A stretch of 6,750 nucleotides of DNA from the NCBI GenBank assembly GCA_030054245.1, contig JASGCH010000080.1:1-6750 (forward strand), in the 5' to 3' direction. The notes below the pieces were generated by a model. That model searched no databases. It had not been told where the DNA came from and saw only the letters and a program-made list of their open reading frames with translations. The position numbers were made by a program, and so were the translations under genes. Within the stretch, counting starts at the first letter, position 1, and each line of letters begins with the position of its first letter. The stretch is from Gammaproteobacteria bacterium (GTDB lineage: Bacteria; Pseudomonadota; Gammaproteobacteria; Burkholderiales; Burkholderiaceae_C). Positions 1 to 5,984 of the stretch are shown piece after piece.

Positions 1-521
1 GTTTTGGCCGCCACAAAATACAAATCAGCGTGCACTCCATTGGTGATAAATAATTTACACCCATTGATCAGCCAACTGTCACCCTCTCGAACCGCAGTGG
101 TACGAATACCCGCGACATCTGAACCTGCACCGGGCTCGGTAATAGCCACGGCACTGATGGTTTTACCAGAGGTTATCCCTGGCATATATTTGGCTTTTTG
201 TAAGGGTGTTCCCGCATGGTGTAAATGAGGGGACGCCATATCGGTATGCACCAAGACGGTAACCACAAACCCAGCAAAAGTCGATTGCGATAGGGCTTCA
301 GTAAATACCAAATTGGTCAAAGCATCCGCGTCAGCTCCTCCATCTTCCGCAGAAAAAGCCATTCCCAACCAACCTTGGGCACCCATTTTGTGTAATATAG
401 TCCGTGGCACCTGACCTTCTTCTTCCCAACGCAAACCATAGGGTTCAACCTCTTGTGCTAAAAAACGCGCGACTTGAGATCGCAATAATTCGTGTTCGTG
501 GTTATCGTAAATTGTCTTCAT
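1..521 (-). CDS. Acyl-CoA dehydrogenase, N-terminal part (cut by window edge)
   Basis: FAD-dependent acyl-CoA dehydrogenase that would make a 2,3-enoyl-CoA from an acyl-CoA, passing electrons to ETF in the cytoplasm. Only the first 173 residues lie in the window; the C-terminal domain with the usual catalytic Glu is off the left edge. Visible are the helical N-terminal domain and the start of the beta domain, with the family's flavin and substrate-contact motifs AITEPGAGSD (about residues 127-136) and LFITNGVHADLYF near the edge. The ATG at 519-521 is preceded by a good AGGGGA ribosome site, and the gene starts 21 bases after the methylcrotonyl-CoA carboxylase beta stop, so the two are probably one transcript. 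Context suggests the isovaleryl-CoA dehydrogenase step, but the N-terminus (GFVVTVLVHTDMASPHL) does not look like typical LiuA/IVD, which has a motif like SYGAHSNLCVNQI there. It may act on another branched or terpenoid acyl-CoA. Family is certain; substrate is not. Confidence 0.93.
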   Translation of the reverse strand, partial: MKTIYDNHEHELLRSQVARFLAQEVEPYGLRWEEEGQVPRTILHKMGAQGWLGMAFSAEDGGADADALTNLVFTEALSQSTFAGFVVTVLVHTDMASPHLHHAGTPLQKAKYMPGITSGKTISAVAITEPGAGSDVAGIRTTAVREGDSWLINGCKLFITNGVHADLYFVAAK

Positions 522-526
522 GTGTA

Positions 527-532
527 TCCCCT
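527..532 (-). promoter_or_regulatory. Ribosome binding site of the acyl-CoA dehydrogenase gene
   Basis: Read on the minus strand, AGGGGA lies 5 bases before the ATG. It is the only clear Shine-Dalgarno site among the complete 5' ends in this window, and it fixes the start of the dehydrogenase gene within the 21-base gap behind the carboxylase beta gene. Confidence 0.7.
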
Positions 533-542
533 GTACTGCCTG

Positions 543-2144
543 TTACATCCTAAAAATACCAAATTTGACGGGAGTTGCCCCACCATTTTGGCTAACTCCC
601 AATGCTAATCCTAAAATTCTCCGAGTATCTTTGGGGTCAATAATGCCATCATCCCAAAGTCTAGCCGTAGAATAATAGGCTGAAGATTGGTGAGCAAATT
701 GCTCTAATAAAGGCTTTTTAAAAGCCATTTCCTCATCGTTCGTCCATATTTTCCCTTTTGCCTCCAGACCTTGTCTGCGCACGGTGGCTAACACGCTAGT
801 AGCTTGTTCCCCCCCCATCACGCCAATACGGGCATTGGGCCACATCCATAAAAATCGCGGAGAATAGGCCCTGCCACACATTCCATAATTACCAGCGCCA
901 AAACTCCCCCCTATAATAACCGTCAACTTCGGGACATTGGCTGTCGCCACAGCCGTAACCATTTTAGCACCGTGCCGGGCAATGCCTTCGGTCTCATACT
1001 TGCGCCCCACCATAAACCCGGTAATATTCTGCAAAAACAACAAAGGAATTTGTCGTTGGCAACAAAGTTCTATAAAGTGTGCCCCTTTTTGTGCACTCTC
1101 TGAATACAGCACGCCATTATTGGCAATGACACCTACTGGCTGGCCATAAATACGCACAAAACCGCACACCAAAGTAATTCCAAATCGCTCTTTAAACTCA
1201 TGTATTTCACTGTTGTCAACCAATCTAGCAATAACTTCCCGTACATCATACGGTTGGCGTGGGTCGGCAGGAACAATACCATAAAGCTCTTGGGAGGCGT
1301 ACTTTGGCTCGCACGATTCAAGACTATGATTGGACACGGGTTTAGCTAAAGTCGCCACACACTGCCTAGCTAACTGCAACGCGTGCAAGTCGTCCATCGC
1401 CAAATGATCAGCCACCCCTGACAGACGCGTATGGATATCTCCTCCTCCTAAATCTTCAGCCGAAACCACCTCACCAATCGCGGCTTTAACCAACGGCGGT
1501 CCCGCCAAAAAAATAGTGCCCTGCTCGCGCACAATAATAGTTTCATCGCTCATCGCGGGTACATAAGCCCCTCCAGCGGTACAAGACCCCATAACCACGG
1601 CGATTTGGGCTATACCCTGCGCACTCATATTGGCTTGATTATAAAATATACGCCCAAAATGCTCTCTATCTGGGAATACTTCGTCTTGATTTGGCAAATT
1701 GGCTCCACCAGAGTCCACCAAGTAAATACAAGGTAAGCGATTTTGCAAGGCAACTTCCTGAGCTCTCAAATGTTTCTTAACCGTCATCGGATAATAAGTG
1801 CCACCTTTGACCGTGGCATCATTACACACAATCATACAATAGATCCCACTTACCCGACCAATTCCGGTTATGATTCCAGCGCTTGGGCATTCGTTGTCGT
1901 ACATCTCCCAACCTGCCAGAGAAGCTAGTTCTAAAAATGGACTCCCTGCATCCAATAATTTCATCACCCGGTCCCTCGGGAGTAATTTGCCCCTAGCTGT
2001 GTGCTTGGCTCGCGCCGACTCACTACCGCCTTGCTGAACAGTCTCCACAGATACCCTAAGTTCATCCACCAATTTAAGCATAACTTCTTGATTATGCAAA
2101 AAATATGTGTCATTGGTGTCGATAGCAGTTTCAATAATGGGCAT
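543..2144 (-). CDS. liuB: 3-methylcrotonyl-CoA carboxylase, carboxyltransferase (beta) subunit
   Basis: Transfers the carboxyl group from carboxybiotin to 3-methylcrotonyl-CoA, giving 3-methylglutaconyl-CoA in leucine breakdown; works with the biotin-bearing alpha subunit encoded at 3276-5345. The 533-residue product has both crotonase-fold carboxyltransferase halves: SGGANLPNQDEVFPDREHF (about 145-163) and the CoA/oxyanion loop GSCTAGGAYVPAMSDE (186-201) in the N half; NITGFMVGRKYE (373-384) and GGSFGAGNYGMCGRAY (412-427) in the C half; it ends in FGIFRM, as LiuB-type proteins do. I place the start at the ATG at 2142-2144 (protein begins MPIIET) because homologues start there. The frame stays open to an ATG at 2234, but those 30 extra codons match nothing in the family and run through a degenerate copy of the local repeat. 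No clear ribosome site precedes 2144. Geranyl-CoA carboxylase (AtuC) is a paralogue, but overall sequence and the liuC-type neighbour favour methylcrotonyl-CoA. Confidence 0.95.
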   Translation of the reverse strand: MPIIETAIDTNDTYFLHNQEVMLKLVDELRVSVETVQQGGSESARAKHTARGKLLPRDRVMKLLDAGSPFLELASLAGWEMYDNECPSAGIITGIGRVSGIYCMIVCNDATVKGGTYYPMTVKKHLRAQEVALQNRLPCIYLVDSGGANLPNQDEVFPDREHFGRIFYNQANMSAQGIAQIAVVMGSCTAGGAYVPAMSDETIIVREQGTIFLAGPPLVKAAIGEVVSAEDLGGGDIHTRLSGVADHLAMDDLHALQLARQCVATLAKPVSNHSLESCEPKYASQELYGIVPADPRQPYDVREVIARLVDNSEIHEFKERFGITLVCGFVRIYGQPVGVIANNGVLYSESAQKGAHFIELCCQRQIPLLFLQNITGFMVGRKYETEGIARHGAKMVTAVATANVPKLTVIIGGSFGAGNYGMCGRAYSPRFLWMWPNARIGVMGGEQATSVLATVRRQGLEAKGKIWTNDEEMAFKKPLLEQFAHQSSAYYSTARLWDDGIIDPKDTRRILGLALGVSQNGGATPVKFGIFRM

Positions 2145-2198
2145 GGTTTTAGATGACTTGGTTTGATTTACTAACATTTTAATCGATAAATAAGACCA

Positions 2199-2224
2199 GA
2201 CTGTTGCCCATCGGTTTTGCCACC
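2199..2224 (+). repeat. Degenerate copy of the dispersed GACTGTTGC repeat
   Basis: GACTGTTGC followed by CCATCGG and, after a short gap, TTTTGCC aligns with the first part of the 41-bp repeat seen intact at 2370-2410, with small deletions. It lies just upstream of the carboxylase beta start and inside the open but probably untranslated 5' extension of that frame. No convincing second half can be seen to its right; AGCTGTCA at 2266-2273 resembles the right end of the unit but may be chance. Confidence 0.5.
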
Positions 2225-2233
2225 GTAATACCA
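2225..2233 (-). promoter_or_regulatory. Possible extended -10 promoter for the carboxylase beta / dehydrogenase pair
   Basis: On the minus strand TGGTATTAC fits an extended -10 (TGn then a 4/6 match to TATAAT), about 80 bases before the beta-subunit ATG. No good -35 lies 16-18 bases upstream. A separate TTGACT at 2273-2278 would be a good -35 but has no fitting -10 at normal spacing. Start of transcription would fall near 2218, next to the degenerate repeat. Weak prediction. Confidence 0.2.
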
Positions 2234-2246
2234 AACGACGAAGTTA

Positions 2247-2257
2247 GGTGATTCACC
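2247..2257. promoter_or_regulatory. Short palindrome, possible operator
   Basis: GGTGATTCACC is a palindrome of two 5-base arms around one central base, lying between the two divergent gene pairs. A regulator site is conceivable here, since leucine-catabolism genes are usually controlled by a dedicated regulator such as LiuR. The motif does not resemble a LiuR-type site that I recognise, and an 11-base palindrome can arise by chance. Confidence 0.2.
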
Positions 2258-2287
2258 CCATACAAAGCTGTCAGTCAATTTCTCTGG

Positions 2288-2301
2288 TTGCGCGAACGCA
2301 A
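2288..2301. other. Small hairpin TTGCG-CGAA-CGCAA
   Basis: A perfect 5-bp stem with a CGAA loop in the divergent intergenic region. It has no T-run on either side, so it is not a standard terminator. The rest of 2235-2340 shows no open frame with coding character and no recognisable RNA gene. Confidence 0.3.
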
Positions 2302-2341
2302 GCCTTGTCATTGGGGAGCTTGTGCAAAAGTTGGTCTTTCA

Positions 2342-2369
2342 TTAACGGTATGGGTGTTTATAGTACAAT
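2342..2369 (+). promoter_or_regulatory. Likely sigma-70 promoter for the hydratase / carboxylase alpha pair
   Basis: TTAACG (2342-2347, 4/6 to TTGACA) and TACAAT (2364-2369, 5/6 to TATAAT) are spaced by 16 bases. The last three bases of the -10 are also the first three bases of the palindromic element at 2367-2470, so the element may have helped to build this promoter. Transcription would begin near 2376 and the leader would carry almost the whole palindrome. This is prediction from the consensus only. Confidence 0.45.
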
Positions 2370-2470
2370 GACTGTTGCACCATCGACTGGTGCCGCTCGG
2401 TGAGCTGTCATAACGCTTGCTGGTCTCGCACATTAAGACTATGGCACCATCGGCTGGTGCAACAGTCATT
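2367..2470. repeat. 104-bp palindromic element with 16-bp perfect inverted ends (REP/MITE-like)
   Basis: AATGACTGTTGCACCA (2367-2382) is the exact reverse complement of TGGTGCAACAGTCATT (2455-2470). Inside these, after a mismatched 5-base stretch, TGGTGCC (2388-2394) pairs with GGCACCA (2443-2449). Each end is also a hairpin on its own: GCACCA-N5-TGGTGC at 2377-2393 and again at 2444-2460. The strand can therefore fold either as one long stem or as two short ones. The left part, 2370-2410, is the best copy of the 41-bp repeat found again at 5942-5984 and 5440-5476. It contains no coding frame, so if mobile it would be non-autonomous. I see no clear target duplication. Its right end is 17 bases before the hydratase ATG. 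Confidence 0.8.
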
Positions 2471-2487
2471 ATCCTCGTATCACACTT

Positions 2488-3276
2488 ATGTCTTCCGAAA
2501 TAGAAATCATCAGGTCAAATAAGGCGGTTGCTGAGATTTGGTTAAACCGTCCGGAAATACGCAACGCTTTGAACCCCCCTTTGATCCGGGCTTTGCGAGA
2601 AGCATTTCAACAACTCACTCAAGAATCCGATTTACGCTTGGTCATTCTAAGTGGGCGGGGTAAGGTGTTTTGTGCCGGAGCAGATTTGCAGTGGATGCAA
2701 AAAGCCGCCGATTTTTCTTGGGATGAAAATTACGCCGGCGCTTGTGAAATGGCGGAAATGCTTTACGAAATGTACCGTTTTCCATTGCCCATCGTGGGCC
2801 GTATCCATGGGGATTGTTACGCTGGAGGTATGGGCCTAGCGGCCTTGTGTGATGTGCTGTTGGTAGCCGATCAGGTGCAATTTTGTTTGTCTGAGGCACG
2901 CATTGGTTTGTTGCCAGCAACGATCAGTCCTTATGTGGTTTCGGCTTTGGGATTACAAGCTTGCAGACGCTATATGGTAAGCGCAGAGCGATTTTCGGCC
3001 CAACGGGCTTTTGAATTAGGGTTTGCCCACGAAGTAATGCCTTTAGATCAATTAGATACCAAGCTTCTGGAAATACAAAAAACCATTTTGCAAAATGGTC
3101 CAAACGCCTTAAAATTGTGCAAACGCTTGGTACAGGACATAGCCAATCTGCCCTTGCATGAGCTTCAAGTACGGGAAGACACCGCTAAACGCATAGCCGA
3201 CGCGCGAGCGAGTTCCGAAGGTCGCGAAGGGTTGGCGAGCTTCTTAGAAAAACGCTCCCCGAATTGGATCGCATAA
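2488..3276 (+). CDS. liuC: Methylglutaconyl-CoA hydratase (enoyl-CoA hydratase family)
   Basis: Crotonase-superfamily enzyme of 262 residues, expected to hydrate 3-methylglutaconyl-CoA to HMG-CoA, the step after methylcrotonyl-CoA carboxylase in leucine breakdown. Visible motifs are the CoA-binding/oxyanion segments FCAGADLQWM (61-70) and HGDCYAGGMG (107-116), and EARIGLLPATISPYV (136-150), whose PATISPYV stretch marks the bacterial LiuC group. By alignment E136 matches the second catalytic Glu of crotonase, while the first Glu position is Gly116, as I recall for this subgroup. The ATG at 2488 is the only plausible start: the frame has a stop at 2434 and no other start codon between. No Shine-Dalgarno sequence precedes it; the palindromic element ends 17 bases upstream. 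Its stop overlaps the start of the carboxylase alpha gene (TAATG), so the two are translationally coupled. The alternative, isohexenylglutaconyl-CoA hydratase (AtuE), is less likely. Confidence 0.93.
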   Translation: MSSEIEIIRSNKAVAEIWLNRPEIRNALNPPLIRALREAFQQLTQESDLRLVILSGRGKVFCAGADLQWMQKAADFSWDENYAGACEMAEMLYEMYRFPLPIVGRIHGDCYAGGMGLAALCDVLLVADQVQFCLSEARIGLLPATISPYVVSALGLQACRRYMVSAERFSAQRAFELGFAHEVMPLDQLDTKLLEIQKTILQNGPNALKLCKRLVQDIANLPLHELQVREDTAKRIADARASSEGREGLASFLEKRSPNWIA

Positions 3277-5345
3277 TGTTTCACAAAATACTCATTGCCA
3301 ACCGAGGTGAAATTGCTTTGCGCATCAACCATACTGCCCAAAAATTGGGTATTCAAACCGTAGGTATCTATTCTGAGGTAGATAGCCAAGCCCGGCACAT
3401 ACGGGCTTGCAACGAAGCCTATAGCCTTGGGGGTAATGCACCTAGCGACAGTTATTTGAGTATAGAAAAAATTCTGGCCATAGCCAAACTATCTGGTGCT
3501 CAAGCCATTCACCCGGGATACGGCTTTCTCAGCGAAAACGCTGATTTTGCCAATGCTTGTACCAAAGAAAATGTCATATTCGTAGGTCCACCGGCCATAG
3601 CTCTGCAAGCTATGGGCTCAAAGTCCGAAGCCAAGTCGATTCTGCAACCAGCGGGTGTCCCCTTGCTACCTGGCTATCACGGCACGCAACAAGACCCTCG
3701 GTTTCTTTTGGAGCAAGCTCAAAAAATAGGTTTCCCACTCATGATCAAAGCCAGCGCCGGAGGAGGAGGGCGTGGTATGCGCATTGTCCGTTCAGCCGAT
3801 ACATTTTTGTCCTTGTTAGAATCTTGTCAGCGCGAAGCCTTAAACAGTTTTGCCAACCCAGAGGTATTGCTTGAAAAATATCTTGATTCACCTAGGCATA
3901 TCGAAATCCAAATTTTAGCCGATGCTTATGGCAATGCGCTATCCTTGTTCGAGCGCGATTGCTCGGTTCAAAGAAGGCATCAAAAAGTCATTGAAGAATC
4001 CCCAGCTCCAGGAATGACCGCGGAAATGCGTAAAGCCATGGGAGATACCGCCGTGGGCATAGCCCGTTCGGTGGGTTATACAGGAGCAGGCACGGTAGAG
4101 TTTATAGTAGAAACCGACCCCACAGGTCACATGCACTACTATTTTATGGAAATGAATACGCGTTTGCAAGTTGAGCACCCGGTTACTGAAGCGATTACCG
4201 GACTAGACTTGGTAGAATGGCAACTAAGAATAGCCGATGGTGAAAAACTCACTCTTCAACCAGAGAATATCCACCCTCAAGGACACGCCATAGAAGTGCG
4301 TTTATGTGCCGAGAATCCGCAACAAGGCTTTTTACCAGCAATCGGTAAACTCCAAGTTTTTCATTATCCTACTACTTGGTCACCATTTACGCCATCTCCC
4401 ATCCGTTTAGATTGTGGCTTTCAGCAAGGCGACACCATCACAGCGTATTACGACTCCTTGCTGGGAAAATTAATCGTACACGCCGACGATAGACCTACTG
4501 CCATTCGTAACTTGATACGAGCTCTCGAGCAAATTCATATCGTCGGACTACACAATAACCGGCAATTCTTACACCAATTATTGCAATCTAACAGTTTTCA
4601 GCTAGCCCATTTAGATACCCAATTAATCGAGCGCGAAGCTGGTTTTTTAGAACCAGAAATTCCTATCGAACTGACTATTTCCTCGGCGCTAGCCCATTTA
4701 CTTTGCCAGCAACCAGAAACCAGCAAACCAGCTTGGGATTTAACCGATGGTTGGCAGGCTTTGGGCTTGGGTTACCGTGAAATACTATTAAAATTAGAAA
4801 ATAAACCGCTTCTCCAAGTGCGATTCAAACGCCTGAACCATAAAGGCTACTCTATTCATTACCAATTCATAGCAACCTCGACGCAGTCCAGCCCCCCAGT
4901 CCTCCTCCATAGTCAGGATTTTGTCAGTGACTGGTATAGGCTATCTGAGAACGCTTGGAATATTCATTTGCCAAAGGAGCAAGTTAGAGTCGATCTATAT
5001 GCTGAAAAAAACATCCTTTACTTTTTCTCGAGATTGGGCACTTGCCAAATGACCCTCCAAGACCCTCTGTCCTTACACCACAAGGCAGAGAATCAGGTCA
5101 GCTCCACGCAAACTAAAATCACGACACCCATGCCTGGAAAAATTTTGCGTATATTGGTGGGAGTTAAAGACAAGGTAGTCGTAAAACAAGCTCTAGCGGT
5201 ACTCGAAGCCATGAAAATGGAACACACTTTGGTGGCACCCTTTTCTGGTACCGTCGAATCTATACGCTACCATGAAGGCTCACAAGTGGATGAAGGCGTT
5301 GAAATCATTCAATTAATTCCAGAATCTGAAGGGCCAACCTCCTAA
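3276..5345 (+). CDS. liuD: 3-methylcrotonyl-CoA carboxylase, biotin carboxylase / biotin carrier (alpha) subunit
   Basis: ATP-dependent biotin carboxylase joined to its biotin carrier domain; carboxylates its own biotin and hands it to the beta subunit encoded on the other strand at 543-2144. The 689-residue product begins MFHKILIANRGEIALRI, the classic start of the biotin carboxylase N domain. The ATP-grasp glycine loop AGGGGRGM is at about 161-168 and the active-site segment EMNTRLQVEHPVTE at 292-305. A BT (linker) domain of low conservation follows, then the biotinyl domain with LEAMKMEH, whose K647 is the biotinylated lysine. I chose the ATG at 3276, which overlaps the hydratase stop; a TTG at 3264 is in frame but would add four residues inside the hydratase gene. 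Length is slightly above the roughly 650-670 usual for the family. Geranyl-CoA carboxylase alpha (AtuF) is the main alternative; the hydratase neighbour argues for methylcrotonyl-CoA. Confidence 0.95.
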   Translation: MFHKILIANRGEIALRINHTAQKLGIQTVGIYSEVDSQARHIRACNEAYSLGGNAPSDSYLSIEKILAIAKLSGAQAIHPGYGFLSENADFANACTKENVIFVGPPAIALQAMGSKSEAKSILQPAGVPLLPGYHGTQQDPRFLLEQAQKIGFPLMIKASAGGGGRGMRIVRSADTFLSLLESCQREALNSFANPEVLLEKYLDSPRHIEIQILADAYGNALSLFERDCSVQRRHQKVIEESPAPGMTAEMRKAMGDTAVGIARSVGYTGAGTVEFIVETDPTGHMHYYFMEMNTRLQVEHPVTEAITGLDLVEWQLRIADGEKLTLQPENIHPQGHAIEVRLCAENPQQGFLPAIGKLQVFHYPTTWSPFTPSPIRLDCGFQQGDTITAYYDSLLGKLIVHADDRPTAIRNLIRALEQIHIVGLHNNRQFLHQLLQSNSFQLAHLDTQLIEREAGFLEPEIPIELTISSALAHLLCQQPETSKPAWDLTDGWQALGLGYREILLKLENKPLLQVRFKRLNHKGYSIHYQFIATSTQSSPPVLLHSQDFVSDWYRLSENAWNIHLPKEQVRVDLYAEKNILYFFSRLGTCQMTLQDPLSLHHKAENQVSSTQTKITTPMPGKILRILVGVKDKVVVKQALAVLEAMKMEHTLVAPFSGTVESIRYHEGSQVDEGVEIIQLIPESEGPTS

Positions 5346-5395
5346 AATGACCAGGCATAGCTAGGCAACCGACCGTTCAAAAGGTATTTTTATAA

Positions 5396-5476
5396 AAAGA
5401 CTGTGGAGCGGTGTGCGGAACCCTTGTACCTTGGGTAGCTCGTCGAGCGGCACCAGCCGCTCGTGCAACAGTCTTT
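5396..5476. repeat. 81-bp palindromic repeat element between convergent genes
   Basis: The ends AAAGACTGT (5396-5404) and ACAGTCTTT (5468-5476) are perfect inverted repeats. Read on the minus strand, 5476 down to about 5440 matches the 41-bp repeat of 2370-2410: GACTGTTGCAC, then TGGTGCCGCTCG, then GAGCT are shared, with a few changes between. The left end (GACTGTGGAGC) looks like a decayed copy in the opposite direction, so the element has the same two-ended build as the one at 2367-2470. The right end overlaps the stop codon of the TM2 gene. It fills most of the 129-base gap between the convergent carboxylase alpha and TM2 genes. Confidence 0.7.
5444..5463. terminator. Strong hairpin, possibly a two-way transcription end
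   Basis: CGAGCGGC-ACCA-GCCGCTCG is a perfect 8-bp GC-rich stem with a 4-base loop, inside the repeat element and between two genes that point at each other. That is the expected place for a terminator serving both. Neither side has a direct T-run (on the plus strand CTTT comes 10 bases later), so it is not a textbook intrinsic terminator and may instead only block RNA decay from the 3' end. Confidence 0.35.
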
Positions 5477-5855
5477 ACCAAGGAATAACCCGGCCTTGAC
5501 TATCGGTAAATTTACCCATGATAATCAGGATTAAGTCCACCAACCACCAGATACCAAGAACCACCCAAGGCAAAACCAACCACCATAAAAATAGATTCGC
5601 AATGCCTAAAATAAGCATGGCTATGGCTGAATTTATTTTACCTGCAAAAAAACGATGGGCACCAAAGTACCCAAGAAAAAAGCATAATAAAACCGCAGGA
5701 AGCGCGGTTTTATTAGCAAGCGAGCCTGTAATAACGCCTGACAGCGTGCTGGTGAAGGTGCTTGTATTACGCACCCCACACTTGGGGCATATCTCGGCTT
5801 GTGGATGAATTTCTTGACCGCACCCCCGACAAAAAGTTTTTGAATAATCATTCAT
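5475..5855 (-). CDS. Zinc-ribbon and TM2-domain membrane protein
   Basis: A 126-residue protein of unknown role. The N-terminus carries a zinc ribbon with two CxxC pairs (Cys9, Cys12, Cys23, Cys26; FCRGCG and ICPKCG). The rest is a TM2 domain: a first hydrophobic stretch at about 51-66 leading into GYFGAHRFFAGK, then a long second hydrophobic region at 75-112 with WWLVDLILIIMG, ending in the family's polar D-x-x-G segment (DSQGRVIPW). It should sit in the inner membrane with the zinc ribbon as a cytoplasmic or peripheral tail. I start it at the ATG at 5853-5855, just ahead of the zinc ribbon; an in-frame ATG at 5919-5921 would add 22 residues without family resemblance. Neither start has a strong ribosome site. 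The stop codon touches the repeat element. It lies downstream of and in the same direction as the sigma-factor gene, 128 bases apart, but nothing links their functions. Confidence 0.85.
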   Translation of the reverse strand: MNDYSKTFCRGCGQEIHPQAEICPKCGVRNTSTFTSTLSGVITGSLANKTALPAVLLCFFLGYFGAHRFFAGKINSAIAMLILGIANLFLWWLVLPWVVLGIWWLVDLILIIMGKFTDSQGRVIPW

Positions 5856-5941
5856 TTTAAAGACTTTTAACAACCTAGGTAAAATTGCGGGATGTGTATT
5901 TTTTAACCAATTGAAGACCATTGCCGGTTGTACCGTCTCTT

Positions 5942-5984
5942 TGACAGCTCACCGAGCGCACCAGCCGATAGTGTAACAGTCTTT
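5942..5984 (-). repeat. Single copy of the 41-bp palindromic repeat behind the sigma-factor gene
   Basis: Read on the minus strand it runs from GACTGTTACAC through TATCGGCTGGTGC to GCTCGGTGAGCTGTCA. This matches 2370-2410 at all but about four positions (three substitutions and one missing base). The two ends form an imperfect stem (TGAC and ACC tracts pair with GGT and GTCA), and GCTC-GGT-GAGC can form a small internal hairpin. It starts immediately after, and shares one base with, the TAA stop of the sigma-factor gene. No partner copy in opposite direction can be seen nearby; the remaining 5856-5941 shows no recognisable signal. Confidence 0.75.

Noticed and set aside
2360..2475. Target-site duplication around the 104-bp element
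   Set aside because: Flanks TAGTAC on the left and ATCCTC on the right share no direct repeat; a TA dinucleotide near several ends of the family is too weak to claim.
2642..2920. Minus-strand open frame inside the hydratase gene, and similar frames within the other genes (for example 937-1149, 1743-1928, 3557-3874, 3939-4178)
   Set aside because: They lie wholly within well-supported genes on the other strand or in another frame, have low-complexity or unfamiliar peptides and no ribosome sites; they are by-products of the real coding frames.
543..5345. Geranyl-CoA carboxylase (atu) locus instead of methylcrotonyl-CoA carboxylase
   Set aside because: The beta subunit closely follows LiuB sequence throughout and the hydratase has the LiuC motif PATISPYV. 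Substrate choice still cannot be proved from sequence alone.
5371..5393. Intrinsic terminator behind the carboxylase alpha gene (ACC, loop, GGT, then ATTTTTAT)
   Set aside because: The stem would be only three base pairs around an 8-base loop; the T-run alone is not enough. The hairpin at 5444-5463 is the better candidate.
2199..5984. The recurring short repeats as a CRISPR array
   Set aside because: Copies are far apart, in both orientations, of uneven length and without regular spacers; no cas gene is present.
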